In this document: one piece after another, positions 18,314 through 27,377 of the stretch | Numbering within the stretch: the first letter of the stretch is position 1 | Layout: every line of letters begins with the position of its first letter | DNA from: Halomonas alkaliantarctica | Lineage (GTDB): Bacteria; Pseudomonadota; Gammaproteobacteria; Pseudomonadales; Halomonadaceae | DNA: 64,000 nt | Reading direction: 5' to 3' | NCBI RefSeq assembly: GCF_029854215.1 | Contig: NZ_CP122961.1 | Coordinates: 3,596,001-3,660,000 of the forward strand | The notes under the pieces: model-generated | What the model saw: only the letters and a program-made list of their open reading frames with translations | Database searches by the model: none | What the model was told of the DNA's origin: nothing | Made by a program: the position numbers and the translations under genes

Positions 18314-19614
18314 TGGATATTTCAACCGCTACGATCCTCATGGTTGGGGCGATTTTCGCGCTGCTGGTCACCGGTCTGCCGCTGGCGTTTATCACCGGTT
18401 TGGTGGCCATGGCCTTCACCTTCGGCTGGTTCGGCGAGGCGGCACTGCCGCTGGTCACCAGCCGGGTCTATGGGTTTATCACCGAGTATTCGCTGGTGGC
18501 GGTGCCCATGTTCGTATTGATGGCATCACTGCTGGATCGCTCCGGCATCGCCAAAGACCTGTTCAACGCCATGCGCGTCTTCGCCGGTCGCCTGCCAGGT
18601 GGCGTGGCGGTGCAGACCATCGTCGTGGCGTTCTTCCTGGCCGCCCTTTCGGGCATCATCGGTGGTGAAATCGTGCTGCTGGGGATTCTGGCGCTGCCGC
18701 AAATGCTGCGCCTGGGATATGACAAGCATCTATCCATCGGGGTGGTGTGTGCCGGTGGCGCCTTGGGCACCATGATGCCGCCCTCCATCGTGCTGATTAT
18801 CTACGGCCTGATCGCCAGCGTATCGATTGCAGACCTGTTTGCTGCGGCCGTAACCCCAGCAGTCATTCTAATGGGCTCCTACATTGCCTATGTACTGGTG
18901 CGCTGCCTGAGGAATCCCGCGCTAGGCCCTCCGTTGGATAAAGACACAGAGGATAACCCTTTCGCCAGTAAGTTGGAGGCAGTGAAAGCCATTCTGCTGC
19001 CCGGCCTGATTGCCTTTTTAGTACTGGGCACTATCTACGGTGGTATCGCCTCGGTCACCGAAGCAGCTGCCATGGGTGTCTTCGGCGTACTGCTGGCGAC
19101 CATTGTGCGCGGCGAGTTTTCTCCCGGCATGCTGCACCACAGCCTGGGGCAGACAATGAACACCTGCGGCATGATCATCTGGATCGGCATCGGTGCCGCC
19201 GCCCTGGTGGGCGTCTATAACTTGATGGGCGGCAATCGCTTTGTTTCGAGCCTGATTCTCGGGCTCGACGTCGCGCCGATTGTGATCATACTGGTAATGA
19301 TGGCGATCATGCTGGTGCTCGGGCTGTTCCTCGACTGGATCGGGATCGCCATGTTGGCCTTGCCCATCTTTCTGCCTATCGTTATTCAGCTCGGTTTCGA
19401 CCCGATCTGGTTCGGCATTCTCTTCGCCGTGAATATGCAGGTATCGTTCCTGTCGCCGCCCTTCGGGCCCGCCGCCTTCTACCTTAAAAGCGTGGCACCG
19501 CCGGATATCAGCCTGAAGGATATCTACCTGTCCGTACTGCCCTTTATGGCCATTCAGCTGTGCATACTCGCGGCGCTATTGATGTGGCCGCAACTGGCCA
19601 TTTGGCCGCTCTGA
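18313..19614 (+). CDS. dctM: TRAP transporter large permease DctM (system 1)
   Basis: 433 aa with about twelve hydrophobic segments. The start at 18313 overlaps the dctQ stop by one base; upstream open frame is inside dctQ and was excluded. Family motifs include VPMFVLMASLLDRSGIA near residue 60, GGEIVLLGILALPQM, GALGTMMPPSIVLIIYG and the C-terminal FLSPPFGPAAFYLKSVAPPDI. It imports the DctP-bound acid with a sodium gradient, which suits a halophile. Confidence 0.9.
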   Translation: MDISTATILMVGAIFALLVTGLPLAFITGLVAMAFTFGWFGEAALPLVTSRVYGFITEYSLVAVPMFVLMASLLDRSGIAKDLFNAMRVFAGRLPGGVAVQTIVVAFFLAALSGIIGGEIVLLGILALPQMLRLGYDKHLSIGVVCAGGALGTMMPPSIVLIIYGLIASVSIADLFAAAVTPAVILMGSYIAYVLVRCLRNPALGPPLDKDTEDNPFASKLEAVKAILLPGLIAFLVLGTIYGGIASVTEAAAMGVFGVLLATIVRGEFSPGMLHHSLGQTMNTCGMIIWIGIGAAALVGVYNLMGGNRFVSSLILGLDVAPIVIILVMMAIMLVLGLFLDWIGIAMLALPIFLPIVIQLGFDPIWFGILFAVNMQVSFLSPPFGPAAFYLKSVAPPDISLKDIYLSVLPFMAIQLCILAALLMWPQLAIWPL

Positions 19615-19647
19615 TAACGACAAAACTGGCTTCATTAGGAGACCACC

Positions 19648-20634
19648 ATGCGACTGATTCAGTGTGACCACCAGGGCCAGGTTCGCGCCGCTCTGGTCGA
19701 GAGTGAAGAGCAGGTCAGACTGCTCGACTGCGATACCTACACCCTGGCCAACCGGGCCATTAGCGCCGGTAAGCCGCTTAGCGACATGCTGACGGAAGCG
19801 CTGACCGACACGCGCCTGGATTATCAAGCGCTGGTCGATGCCAAGCAGCTGTTGCCTCCATTAACGCATACTGACCCGGCCCACTGCCTGGTCACCGGCA
19901 CCGGCCTTACCCACCTGGGCAGTGCCGACACGCGCTCGGCGATGCACGCGAAAGCCCAAGCTGCTGAAGAAGACATGACCGACTCCATGCGCATGTTCAA
20001 GCTCGGCGTGGAGGGCGGCAAACCCGACGCAGGCCAGTTAGGTGCGCAGCCGGAGTGGTTCTATAAGGGTGACGGCCAGTGCGTGGTGGCGCCTGAAGCC
20101 GATATCCCCTCACCTGCCTTTGCCGAGGATGCAGGCGAGGAGCCGGAGCTGGCCGGGCTCTACGTGATTGGCGATGATGGCCAACCCTGGCGAGTCGGCT
20201 ACGCTCTAGGTAATGAGTTTTCTGACCACGTGACCGAGCGCTTTAACTACCTATGGCTGGCCCACTCCAAGCTGCGCGCCTGCAGCTTTGGGCCCGAGCT
20301 ATTGATTGGCGAGCTGCCCGCGCACTTAGAGGGCACAAGCCGTATCCAGCGCAGTGGCGAAACGGTTTGGGAGAAGCCCTTTCTAACCGGCGAGGCCAAT
20401 ATGGCTCACAGCCTGGCTAATCTGGAGTATCACCACTTTAAATACCCCGGTTTCCGCCGCCCCGGCGATGTGCATGTGCACTTTTTCGGTACCGCGACAC
20501 TCAGCTTCGCCGACGGCATTAAGGTGCGCGAAGGTGATCGTTTTGAGATCAATATCCATGAATTTGGCCGCGCACTGCGCAACCCGCTACGGGTGGAAAC
20601 AGACACTCAGACCATCAGCGTAAAATCGCTTTAA
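19648..20634 (+). CDS. gguC: GguC/AraD1-family 2-keto-3-deoxy-L-arabinonate dehydratase
   Basis: 328 aa FAH-fold protein of the GguC (AraD1) family. Its C-terminal half holds the metal-site region ([34 protein letters not shown]) and a late [20 protein letters not shown]. GguC proteins have been assigned by fitness data to dehydration of 2-keto-3-deoxy-L-arabinonate to alpha-ketoglutarate semialdehyde. The neighbours fit exactly: arabinonate dehydratase upstream and KGSADH 31 bp downstream. The gene follows dctM by 33 bp. Confidence 0.85.
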   Translation: MRLIQCDHQGQVRAALVESEEQVRLLDCDTYTLANRAISAGKPLSDMLTEALTDTRLDYQALVDAKQLLPPLTHTDPAHCLVTGTGLTHLGSADTRSAMHAKAQAAEEDMTDSMRMFKLGVEGGKPDAGQLGAQPEWFYKGDGQCVVAPEADIPSPAFAEDAGEEPELAGLYVIGDDGQPWRVGYALGNEFSDHVTERFNYLWLAHSKLRACSFGPELLIGELPAHLEGTSRIQRSGETVWEKPFLTGEANMAHSLANLEYHHFKYPGFRRPGDVHVHFFGTATLSFADGIKVREGDRFEINIHEFGRALRNPLRVETDTQTISVKSL

Positions 20635-20665
20635 CACCCGCATTTTTACACCAGCAGGAGGTTGT

Positions 20666-22240
20666 ATGACTCTGGAAGGCAAACTACTTATTGGCCAGCA
20701 GGCCATCAGCGGCCAACAGGCTGACATTCAAGCGGTGAATCCCGCCACCGGCGAGACCCTCGCGCCCGCCTACCCCGGCGGCAGCAAAGCGGAAGTCGAG
20801 CAAGCGTGTGAACTTGCCGAAGCGGCGTACGCCACTTACCGCGAAACCTCGCTTGAAGACCGGGCCGTTTTCCTCGAAACCATCGCCAGCGAGATCGAGG
20901 CCATCGGCGAAGAGCTAACCGAGCGTGGCGTAGCCGAAACCGGCCTCCCCGAAGCTCGCTTGCAGGGCGAGCGTGGCCGCACCTGCGGTCAGCTACGTTT
21001 GTTTGCCAACGTAGTGCGGGCTGGCGAGTGGCTCGATGTGCGCATTGATCCCGCCCTGCCGGACCGTGAGCCGCTGCCGCGTGCCGACCTGCGCCAGCGG
21101 CATATTGCGCTGGGCCCGGTGGCGGTGTTTGGTGCCAGCAACTTCCCGCTCGCCTTTAGTGTGGCCGGTGGCGATACTGCCTCCGCACTGGCGGCTGGCT
21201 GCCCGGTAGTGGTCAAGGGCCACTCTGCCCACCCCGGCACGTCTGAACTGGTGGGTCGTGCCATTCAACGCGCCGTTGCCAAGTGCAACCTGCCTGAAGG
21301 CGTTTTCTCACTGCTGTTTGGCTCAGGCCGCGACATCGGCCAGGCACTGGTCGCTGACCCGCGCATCCAGGCGGTGGGCTTCACCGGTTCGCGCAGTGGG
21401 GGCACGGCACTCATGGCCACTGCCCAAGCGCGGCCACAGCCAATCCCCGTCTACGCCGAGATGAGCTCGATCAATCCGGTCTTTCTGCTGCCGGAAGCCC
21501 TCAAGGCACGCGGCAAAGCCATCGCCGAAGGGTTTGTCGGCTCACTTAACATGGGCGCCGGGCAGTTCTGCACCAACCCTGGGTTGGTGATTGCGATTCA
21601 GGGCCCGGAGCTGGATTCCTTCGTTGAAGCGGCCGGTGAAGCGGTCAAGGGCAGCGCTGCGCAAACCATGCTGACGCCAGGCATTCACGACGCTTACCAG
21701 CAGGGTGTTGATCGGCTCGCCAAACACGCCAAGGTCACCGAGGTCGCACGTGGTCAAGCGGGTGAAACAGCGAACCCTTGCCAAGCGGGACTGTTCGTTA
21801 CCCAGGCCGAGGCATTCCTCAATGACCCCGCCCTTCAAGAAGAGGTGTTTGGTTCAACTTCGTTGGTGATCGCCTGTGCGGACGCTCTGGAAGTGGCACG
21901 GGTGGCTGCTCAGTTGGAAGGTCAGCTCACCATTACGCTACAGATGGATGACGGTGACTTGGCGACAGCCAAGCAACTACTGCCGACGCTGGAGCGCAAG
22001 GCGGGCCGTATTCTGGCCAACGGCTGGCCGACGGGTGTAGAAGTGTGCCACGCCATGGTACATGGCGGCCCTTACCCAGCAACCTCGGATTCACGCACGA
22101 CCTCAGTAGGTAGCGCGGCCATTTTCCGCTTCCTGCGCCCAGTGTGCTACCAAGCGCTGCCGGAAGGATTACTGCCTGAAGCGATCCGTGACGGTAACCC
22201 TTGTGGGGTATCACGCCTGGTCGATGGTAAGCGTGAATAA
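20666..22240 (+). CDS. Alpha-ketoglutarate semialdehyde dehydrogenase (NADP-type ALDH)
   Basis: 524 aa, the length of the KGSADH subfamily. Catalytic Cys302 (GQFCTNPG), general base Glu265 (YAEMSSINP) and Asn159 (GASNFPLAF) are visible. It oxidises alpha-ketoglutarate semialdehyde to alpha-ketoglutarate, the last step of the L-arabinose, D-xylose and D-arabinonate routes encoded here. AGGAGG lies before the ATG. A broken remnant of a second family member is at 26881-27192, so this is the only intact KGSADH in the window. Confidence 0.92.
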   Translation: MTLEGKLLIGQQAISGQQADIQAVNPATGETLAPAYPGGSKAEVEQACELAEAAYATYRETSLEDRAVFLETIASEIEAIGEELTERGVAETGLPEARLQGERGRTCGQLRLFANVVRAGEWLDVRIDPALPDREPLPRADLRQRHIALGPVAVFGASNFPLAFSVAGGDTASALAAGCPVVVKGHSAHPGTSELVGRAIQRAVAKCNLPEGVFSLLFGSGRDIGQALVADPRIQAVGFTGSRSGGTALMATAQARPQPIPVYAEMSSINPVFLLPEALKARGKAIAEGFVGSLNMGAGQFCTNPGLVIAIQGPELDSFVEAAGEAVKGSAAQTMLTPGIHDAYQQGVDRLAKHAKVTEVARGQAGETANPCQAGLFVTQAEAFLNDPALQEEVFGSTSLVIACADALEVARVAAQLEGQLTITLQMDDGDLATAKQLLPTLERKAGRILANGWPTGVEVCHAMVHGGPYPATSDSRTTSVGSAAIFRFLRPVCYQALPEGLLPEAIRDGNPCGVSRLVDGKRE

Positions 22241-22302
22241 CGTGTAATAAAGCCAGCGATGGCTTCATGATAGTCTTATAAAACAGAGACTCACGACTAA
22301 GC

Positions 22303-22329
22303 GCAGCGAGGCCATGTTTGCCTCGCTGC
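22303..22329. terminator. Terminator after the KGSADH operon
   Basis: A perfect 10-bp stem GCAGCGAGGC / GCCTCGCTGC with a 7-nt loop, followed by ACTTATTTCAT, lies 62 bp after the KGSADH stop. It faces the convergent tctA gene 150 bp away and may serve both directions. The rest of the 240-bp gap shows nothing gene-like. Confidence 0.7.
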
Positions 22330-22480
22330 ACTTATTTCATGCCATTTTTTATCTCTATCCTGAAACCCGTTACCCTCTTCACATACACGCAGCCTATGGG
22401 TGAATGCTCTTTATGCAATAACGCCACCATAAGCTCTCTTAAAGCATGATGATGGCGTCATTAAGCCCATAGCTGGCAGA

Positions 22481-23983
22481 CTAATAGGCACGTCCTGATT
22501 TATGTTGCTGATAGCGATAAGCTTTGATCAATAGCGGTGAGCACCATAGCAGAATCACCGCAATGCCAAGCCCAGCACTAATCGGTCTCGCAAAGAAGCT
22601 CGTTAAGTCACCACCGGTTCGCAGCATTGCGCTCATGAAATTATTTTCAACAACGGACCCCAACACTAGACCAAGAATAGCAGGCGCCATTGGGAAGTCA
22701 TTGACCGCTAACACATAGGCCACGAACCCTACGATGAGCATTAACCAAATATCCACAACACTATTATTAATAGCGAAAGCCCCCACAATGCAAAAGCACA
22801 GTATTATGGGCATTAGCACACGGCTGGGTGTAAGAATGAAAAATTTTGAAAGTCGGATAGCCATATAGCCAATAGGTAGCATCATCAAGTTAGCTAAGAT
22901 AAACACCATAAATAGCGCATAGATCAATCCACTCCCATCCATAAAGATAGTGGGCCCCGGATTCATTCCTTTCATATATAAAACGCCAATGACGATGGCG
23001 GTAATGGAATCACCAGGAATCCCAAAGACTAAAGCGGGCACCCATGCACCACTGATACCTGAATTATTAGCGGAGCTTGCATCTACAATGCCTTCTATAT
23101 TGCCGGTGCCATATTTGGCACTCTCTTTTGACCTACCTTTTCCTACACCATACGAGATCCAGGCCGCAATATCTGCACCTGCACCCGGCAGTGCACCAAT
23201 CAACGTGCCAATAGAGCTACCACGCACCATATTACGCCAGTAACGTTTTATATACCCAGGCACATGGTGGAAGACACTATCGTTATCGACGATAGTGATT
23301 TGTTTCTTCTCAGATTTTGAACCGTAATAGCTCATCAATTCATTGAGAGCAAACATACCAATCATGACGGGTATGAAATTAATACCTGCCATAAGGTCAG
23401 GCACCCCAAATGTAAAACGTGGAGCACCACTCATCATATCAAGCCCTACGGTTGAAAGCAGGATGCCAAAAAGCAGTGAGAGAAATGCTTTTGTTCTAGA
23501 ACCAACTGAGATAAAAATTGAGCAGCTTAACCCAAGCACTGCAAGCCAAAAGTACTCAAATGCACTGAACTGCAGCGCTACCTCAGCCAGGGATTGAGCC
23601 ACAACAATTAAAACAATAGTGCCAAAAATACCGCCAAAAACGGAACATACTAAGTTAATACCTAAGGCTTCTCTCGCCCTGCCTTTTTTCGCTAATGCGT
23701 AGGATTCCCCTACATAAGCAGCGGATGCAGGCGTACCCGGTATATTCAGATAGGTGCCCGGAATATCACCTGCAAAGATAGCCATCGCCGATGTCGTTAC
23801 AATGGCAGCAATAGCGGGGATAGTATCCATATAGAAAGTCAAAGGGACTAATAGCGCTACTGCCATTGTCGCAGTAAGGCCGGGGACTGCCCCTACAAAT
23901 ATACCGAACAATGAAGCCGCTAAAATAACCAATATGGTTTCAAAATTTAAAACCAGCCCAACCCCGTTCATTAAGATATCCAT
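22481..23983 (-). CDS. tctA: Tripartite tricarboxylate transporter large permease TctA
   Basis: 500 aa integral membrane protein with roughly eleven to twelve hydrophobic segments. The N-terminal FGIFVGAVPGLTATMAVALLVPLTF and the later GALPGAGADIAAWISYGVGK are TctA signatures. GGAGG lies nine bases before the ATG at 23983, and the start overlaps the tctB end by 13 bp. It is the proton- or sodium-coupled channel of the TctABC system. Codon and base composition are visibly more AT-rich than the arabinose operon upstream. Confidence 0.9.
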   Translation of the reverse strand: MDILMNGVGLVLNFETILVILAASLFGIFVGAVPGLTATMAVALLVPLTFYMDTIPAIAAIVTTSAMAIFAGDIPGTYLNIPGTPASAAYVGESYALAKKGRAREALGINLVCSVFGGIFGTIVLIVVAQSLAEVALQFSAFEYFWLAVLGLSCSIFISVGSRTKAFLSLLFGILLSTVGLDMMSGAPRFTFGVPDLMAGINFIPVMIGMFALNELMSYYGSKSEKKQITIVDNDSVFHHVPGYIKRYWRNMVRGSSIGTLIGALPGAGADIAAWISYGVGKGRSKESAKYGTGNIEGIVDASSANNSGISGAWVPALVFGIPGDSITAIVIGVLYMKGMNPGPTIFMDGSGLIYALFMVFILANLMMLPIGYMAIRLSKFFILTPSRVLMPIILCFCIVGAFAINNSVVDIWLMLIVGFVAYVLAVNDFPMAPAILGLVLGSVVENNFMSAMLRTGGDLTSFFARPISAGLGIAVILLWCSPLLIKAYRYQQHKSGRAY

Positions 23984-24465
23984 GGCAGGCTACCTCCCAA
24001 TAGAACACCTTGCGGCAATGGAACAAGCAAGTAGCGAGAGAAGATAAAATAGATAGCTGATGACACTGCCACAGAGGTCGCCAATGCTATGTAGGGCGAT
24101 GTTTTTCTTAATAACATAAGCAAAAACAAAATGACCATTATCGTCAGCATTGCACCAAGGTATTCGCTTGCCAGGATATAAAAGACAATTGATATTGGTG
24201 GCAACAACATTGCCCAATTCGTTTTTTTAGACGGTGGATCAGCTAGGGCTGGATTATCGTGTACTTCTTGCACGACAGCTTTTTTTCTAAGCCATAATGC
24301 ATTAAAGGCAAGTACAGCCCCGCCGAGGCAAAATCCCCCTCCTATGAGGGAGGGGAAAAGCGAAGGTCCATACTGCAGGCTTGGTAGAGTAGGAAACTGC
24401 TGGGCAGTAATGATCGTAACAATCCCAGCAATAACAAACCCCATTCCGGCGAAAAAATCCCGCAT
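23971..24465 (-). CDS. tctB: Tripartite tricarboxylate transporter small permease TctB
   Basis: 164 aa from the ATG at 24465, preferred because GAGGA stands seven bases before it; the ATG six bases earlier (24471) would sit on the ribosome-binding site. Four hydrophobic segments are visible, with a basic/acidic stretch at about residues 60-80, as usual for TctB. It is a membrane partner of TctA. It follows tctC almost directly. Confidence 0.85.
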   Translation of the reverse strand: MRDFFAGMGFVIAGIVTIITAQQFPTLPSLQYGPSLFPSLIGGGFCLGGAVLAFNALWLRKKAVVQEVHDNPALADPPSKKTNWAMLLPPISIVFYILASEYLGAMLTIMVILFLLMLLRKTSPYIALATSVAVSSAIYFIFSRYLLVPLPQGVLLGGSLPWIS

Positions 24466-24474
24466 TGTCATTCC

Positions 24475-25461
24475 TCAGTTAGCTAAGCCAACTTGTTCAA
24501 CAATTTCACCGAATACGCCATCCATCTCTTTCATGAGCTGGCCGAACTCTTCCGCATTACGCCACTCGGTACCAAAACCTTGCTGACTCATAAATCCTTG
24601 ATAGGTATCACTGTTATAAGCAGCCTCTAGTGCTGACTCCAATGTTGCGACTACCTCTGGATCCATGCCTTTAGGCCCTGCAATTCCACGCCACTCACCT
24701 ACTTGATAGCTACTACCGATTAACTCATTAGTGGTGGGAACGTCAGGAAAGCTGGGTATACGCTCTGGAGACATGACCGCAAAGCTTTTAACGCGACCTG
24801 CCTCAATCATTGAGCGGGCTTCAGGCACCGAGCTTGGCACAATATCAATACCCCCAGATACCAGCTCTGTCATCGCTGGTGCTGCTCCTTCACTAGGAAT
24901 CCAAATCACTTTGTCGGCGGGAATACCTTGATCCATCAAAAAGCCAGCAAAGGCTAGATGCCACACCCCGCCTTGGCCAGTACCCGAAGCAGTAAACGTG
25001 CCTTTAGGCTCAGAGCGTATAGCGTCAAGGAGTTCTTCAAGAGTTCCATAAGGAGAGTCGGCTGCTACCTGTATGCCTGGAAAGTCATAGTTGATTTGAG
25101 CAATAGGCGTAAAGTCCTCATAAGTAAGGTTCGTTAAACCCAACCAATGCATCATGTTAACTTCGCCTGTCGCCAAGCCAATCGTGTAGCCATCCGGCTC
25201 AGCATTAATCATGGCGGTATGCCCCACAACGCCACTGCCGCCTGTGCGATTGACAACATTGACGTTCTGGCCCAGCTCCTCTTCCAGAGCACGAGCGATA
25301 GTTCGCGCCGTCGCATCAGTGCCACCACCAGCAGCCCAAGGCACAATTAACGTAAGGGGGCGTTCGGGGTAATCCGCAAGGGCAGAGCCAGACGCTGTCA
25401 TAACAGCTGCTGCTATACTTGAAGCCAAAATAGTTTTTAGGGAATGATTTGTAATTATCAT
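24475..25461 (-). CDS. tctC: Tripartite tricarboxylate transporter binding protein TctC
   Basis: 328 aa with a signal peptide ending near SALADYPERP. TctC/Bug landmarks: PLTLIVPWAAGGGTDATARTIARALEEELG, VVNRTGGSGVVGHTAM, DGYTIGLATGE, GTFTASGTGQGGVWHLA and FPDVPTTNELIG. It captures a carboxylic or hydroxy acid in the periplasm. AAGGAA precedes the ATG by seven bases. Ligand unknown; the adjacent iron ADH and UxaA-type dehydratase suggest a sugar acid or polyol-derived acid. Confidence 0.9.
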   Translation of the reverse strand: MIITNHSLKTILASSIAAAVMTASGSALADYPERPLTLIVPWAAGGGTDATARTIARALEEELGQNVNVVNRTGGSGVVGHTAMINAEPDGYTIGLATGEVNMMHWLGLTNLTYEDFTPIAQINYDFPGIQVAADSPYGTLEELLDAIRSEPKGTFTASGTGQGGVWHLAFAGFLMDQGIPADKVIWIPSEGAAPAMTELVSGGIDIVPSSVPEARSMIEAGRVKSFAVMSPERIPSFPDVPTTNELIGSSYQVGEWRGIAGPKGMDPEVVATLESALEAAYNSDTYQGFMSQQGFGTEWRNAEEFGQLMKEMDGVFGEIVEQVGLAN

Positions 25462-25589
25462 ATTTATATTCCTTTAGTAATGTATTGCTTACAATTGATT
25501 ATCATTTTTGGAACTGTATGCTTTATTTCGTTACGTTTTGTTGTTAAAAACCTCCTTCACGGACTATTAAGTGGATAGAACTCTCTTTA

Positions 25590-26723
25590 TCAGAAAACTT
25601 CTTTGAGCATGTTATAAAAGTCTTCCTTAGAGGGTATACGCGGATTAGTCGCCGTGGAATGATCTTCCAATGCCCACTGCGCTAGTTGATCCAAGTGCTC
25701 TTCCATGACGCCCATTTCGCTCAAGCTAGTAGGCATGCCCAATTTCACATTGAGCTTTTCAAATGCTTCAGCTAAATCGTCATTAGAGTCGAGACCCATC
25801 GCATCTTTGAGACGAGCAAATTTTTCCTCACAGCCAGGCTGGTTAAATCTAAGAACTGTCGGCATCAACACGGCATTGAGCGTGCCGTGATGAAGCTTTA
25901 ACTCATGCAGGCCGCCTAATGCATGGGATAAGGAGTGCACCGCTCCCAGTCCTTTCTGAAAAGCCATGGCACCTTCAAGGGCGGCCATCATCATTTCATT
26001 TCTAGCGGTCAAGTTCTCGCCGTTTTCAACGGCCTCAATAAGATATCGGCTAGCACGCGTCAGCCCATCCAAAGCAATTGCTTCAGCCGGAGGATTCACT
26101 TTGGGGCTTAAAAAGGTTTCAACGCAGTGAGCAATCGCGTCCATACCCGTGGCGGCGGTCAAAAAGGGTGGTAGACCCAGCGTCAAACGAGGATCACAAA
26201 TAGCAACTGAGGGAATCAGGTAAGGAGAAAGAAAGCCAAGTTTGCGATTGTCTTTCATGGTAATCAATGAGGCTCTTCCCACCTCACTACCGGTTCCCGC
26301 CGTTGTCGGTATTGCGATTAATGGCAGCACATCGGCTTTAATTTTTGTTACGCCGCCTTCAATCGCAGCGTATTGGCGTAACGGGCCAGGATGATTAAAA
26401 AGTAAGGCGACCGCTTTAGCTAAATCAATGCTGGAACCACCGCCAACAGCAATAATGCCATCACATTCGTTTGCACGCAGGTAAGTAAGCGCTTGCTCTA
26501 CCGCGACTTCCGTAGGGTTTGACGGCGTATCATCAAAAACATGGGCGCCATCATCAAGCTGAGCAGACTCGATAACGTGTGCGATGAGAGGGGTAGCACT
26601 GAGCCCCTTATCGGTCACAAACAACGGTCGCTTTACAGTCAGCAATTGCAGCTCATTGGCTAATTCGGCAATAGCGCTTTCACCAAACTGAATTTTTGTT
26701 AAATAATTGATTATATAGGGCAT
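25590..26723 (-). CDS. Iron-containing (group III) alcohol dehydrogenase
   Basis: 377 aa. NAD-binding GGGSSID at residues 94-100, IPTTAGTGSEVGRASLI at 138-154, and metal ligands Asp195 and His199 (GMDAIAHCVETF) with later histidines in HSLSHALGGLHELKLHHG. Members oxidise alcohols or hydroxy acids, or reduce aldehydes. It precedes tctC by 128 bp in the same direction, so it is probably the first gene of ADH-tctCBA, reading away from the palindromic site at 26777-26804. Confidence 0.9.
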   Translation of the reverse strand: MPYIINYLTKIQFGESAIAELANELQLLTVKRPLFVTDKGLSATPLIAHVIESAQLDDGAHVFDDTPSNPTEVAVEQALTYLRANECDGIIAVGGGSSIDLAKAVALLFNHPGPLRQYAAIEGGVTKIKADVLPLIAIPTTAGTGSEVGRASLITMKDNRKLGFLSPYLIPSVAICDPRLTLGLPPFLTAATGMDAIAHCVETFLSPKVNPPAEAIALDGLTRASRYLIEAVENGENLTARNEMMMAALEGAMAFQKGLGAVHSLSHALGGLHELKLHHGTLNAVLMPTVLRFNQPGCEEKFARLKDAMGLDSNDDLAEAFEKLNVKLGMPTSLSEMGVMEEHLDQLAQWALEDHSTATNPRIPSKEDFYNMLKEVF

Positions 26724-26776
26724 TTTAATTTCTCATTATTATTTTGCTCGTGAACCTAGTCATCATTTTAATCGAG

Positions 26777-26804
26777 GTATCATACAGCATGAATGCATTC
26801 ATGC
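26777..26804. promoter_or_regulatory. Palindromic operator upstream of iron ADH gene
   Basis: GTAT-C-ATAC (26777-26785) is followed one base later by GCATGAATG/CATTCATGC (26787-26804), a perfect 18-bp palindrome. Both lie 54-81 bp before the ADH start in AT-rich DNA. GT-n-AC dyads are typical for FCD-type GntR regulators, and one is encoded at 28936-29901. Binding is inferred from symmetry and position only. Confidence 0.5.
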
Positions 26805-26880
26805 ATGATAAGAGCTTAGTAATGTATTTTACTGCTGCCAAGGCCTTTGCAAAAAACGCCTAAAAACTGTCAGCGGCGGC

Positions 26881-27192
26881 TCAAATGGCGACATGTTCAC
26901 GCTGCCCATCCACCACGCGGATTACCTTCAGGGGGTTGCTGTCCTTCAGCGCCTCCGTCAGCAAGACCATGGGGATATCTTGGTAACACACAGGCCGTAA
27001 AAAGCGCTGAATGGCTGTGCTGCCTTCGGAGGTGGTGCGCATATCCAGTGCCGCCGGGAATGGGCCTTCAAGCACCATGGCATTGCACACTTCCACACCC
27101 GTAGGCCAGTCGTTGTCCAGAATTCATCCCGCCTTGCGTTCCAGCATAGCAATAGCTGAGCTGGCTTCCCGCTGTGCCGCAATCGGCAATTA
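26881..27192 (-). pseudogene. C-terminal remnant of a second KGSADH, with in-frame stop
   Basis: The minus frame reads LERKAG, a TGA stop at 27124-27126, then [17 protein letters not shown] and on to [12 protein letters not shown] and [11 protein letters not shown] before the stop at 26881. The intact KGSADH at 20666-22240 has [24 protein letters not shown] and [12 protein letters not shown] in the same order. The stop replaces the Arg after KAG, consistent with a single CGA-to-TGA change. Everything N-terminal to about residue 425 is gone. It is a decayed fragment with host-like composition inside an AT-richer block. Confidence 0.85.
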
Positions 27193-27377
27193 GCGTTGTG
27201 GGCCGCGTGTATGAAAGCAATCTAGATCAAATGACCATTGCGCTCAATGAACATTATATAGAACAATAGTCTAATCGACGTACGCGGATGGCTTGCTAGA
27301 GTGCATCCACAATGATCGCTTTTGCGCTTGTGCCTAGCCCTTGCCACAAAAGCCCAATAATCAGCTTGAGGTAAACG

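Noticed and set aside
24336..24355. CCCCTCC/GGAGGGG inverted repeat as a terminator
   Set aside because: It lies inside the tctB coding sequence with no T-run, and continuous tctCBA reading argues against termination there.
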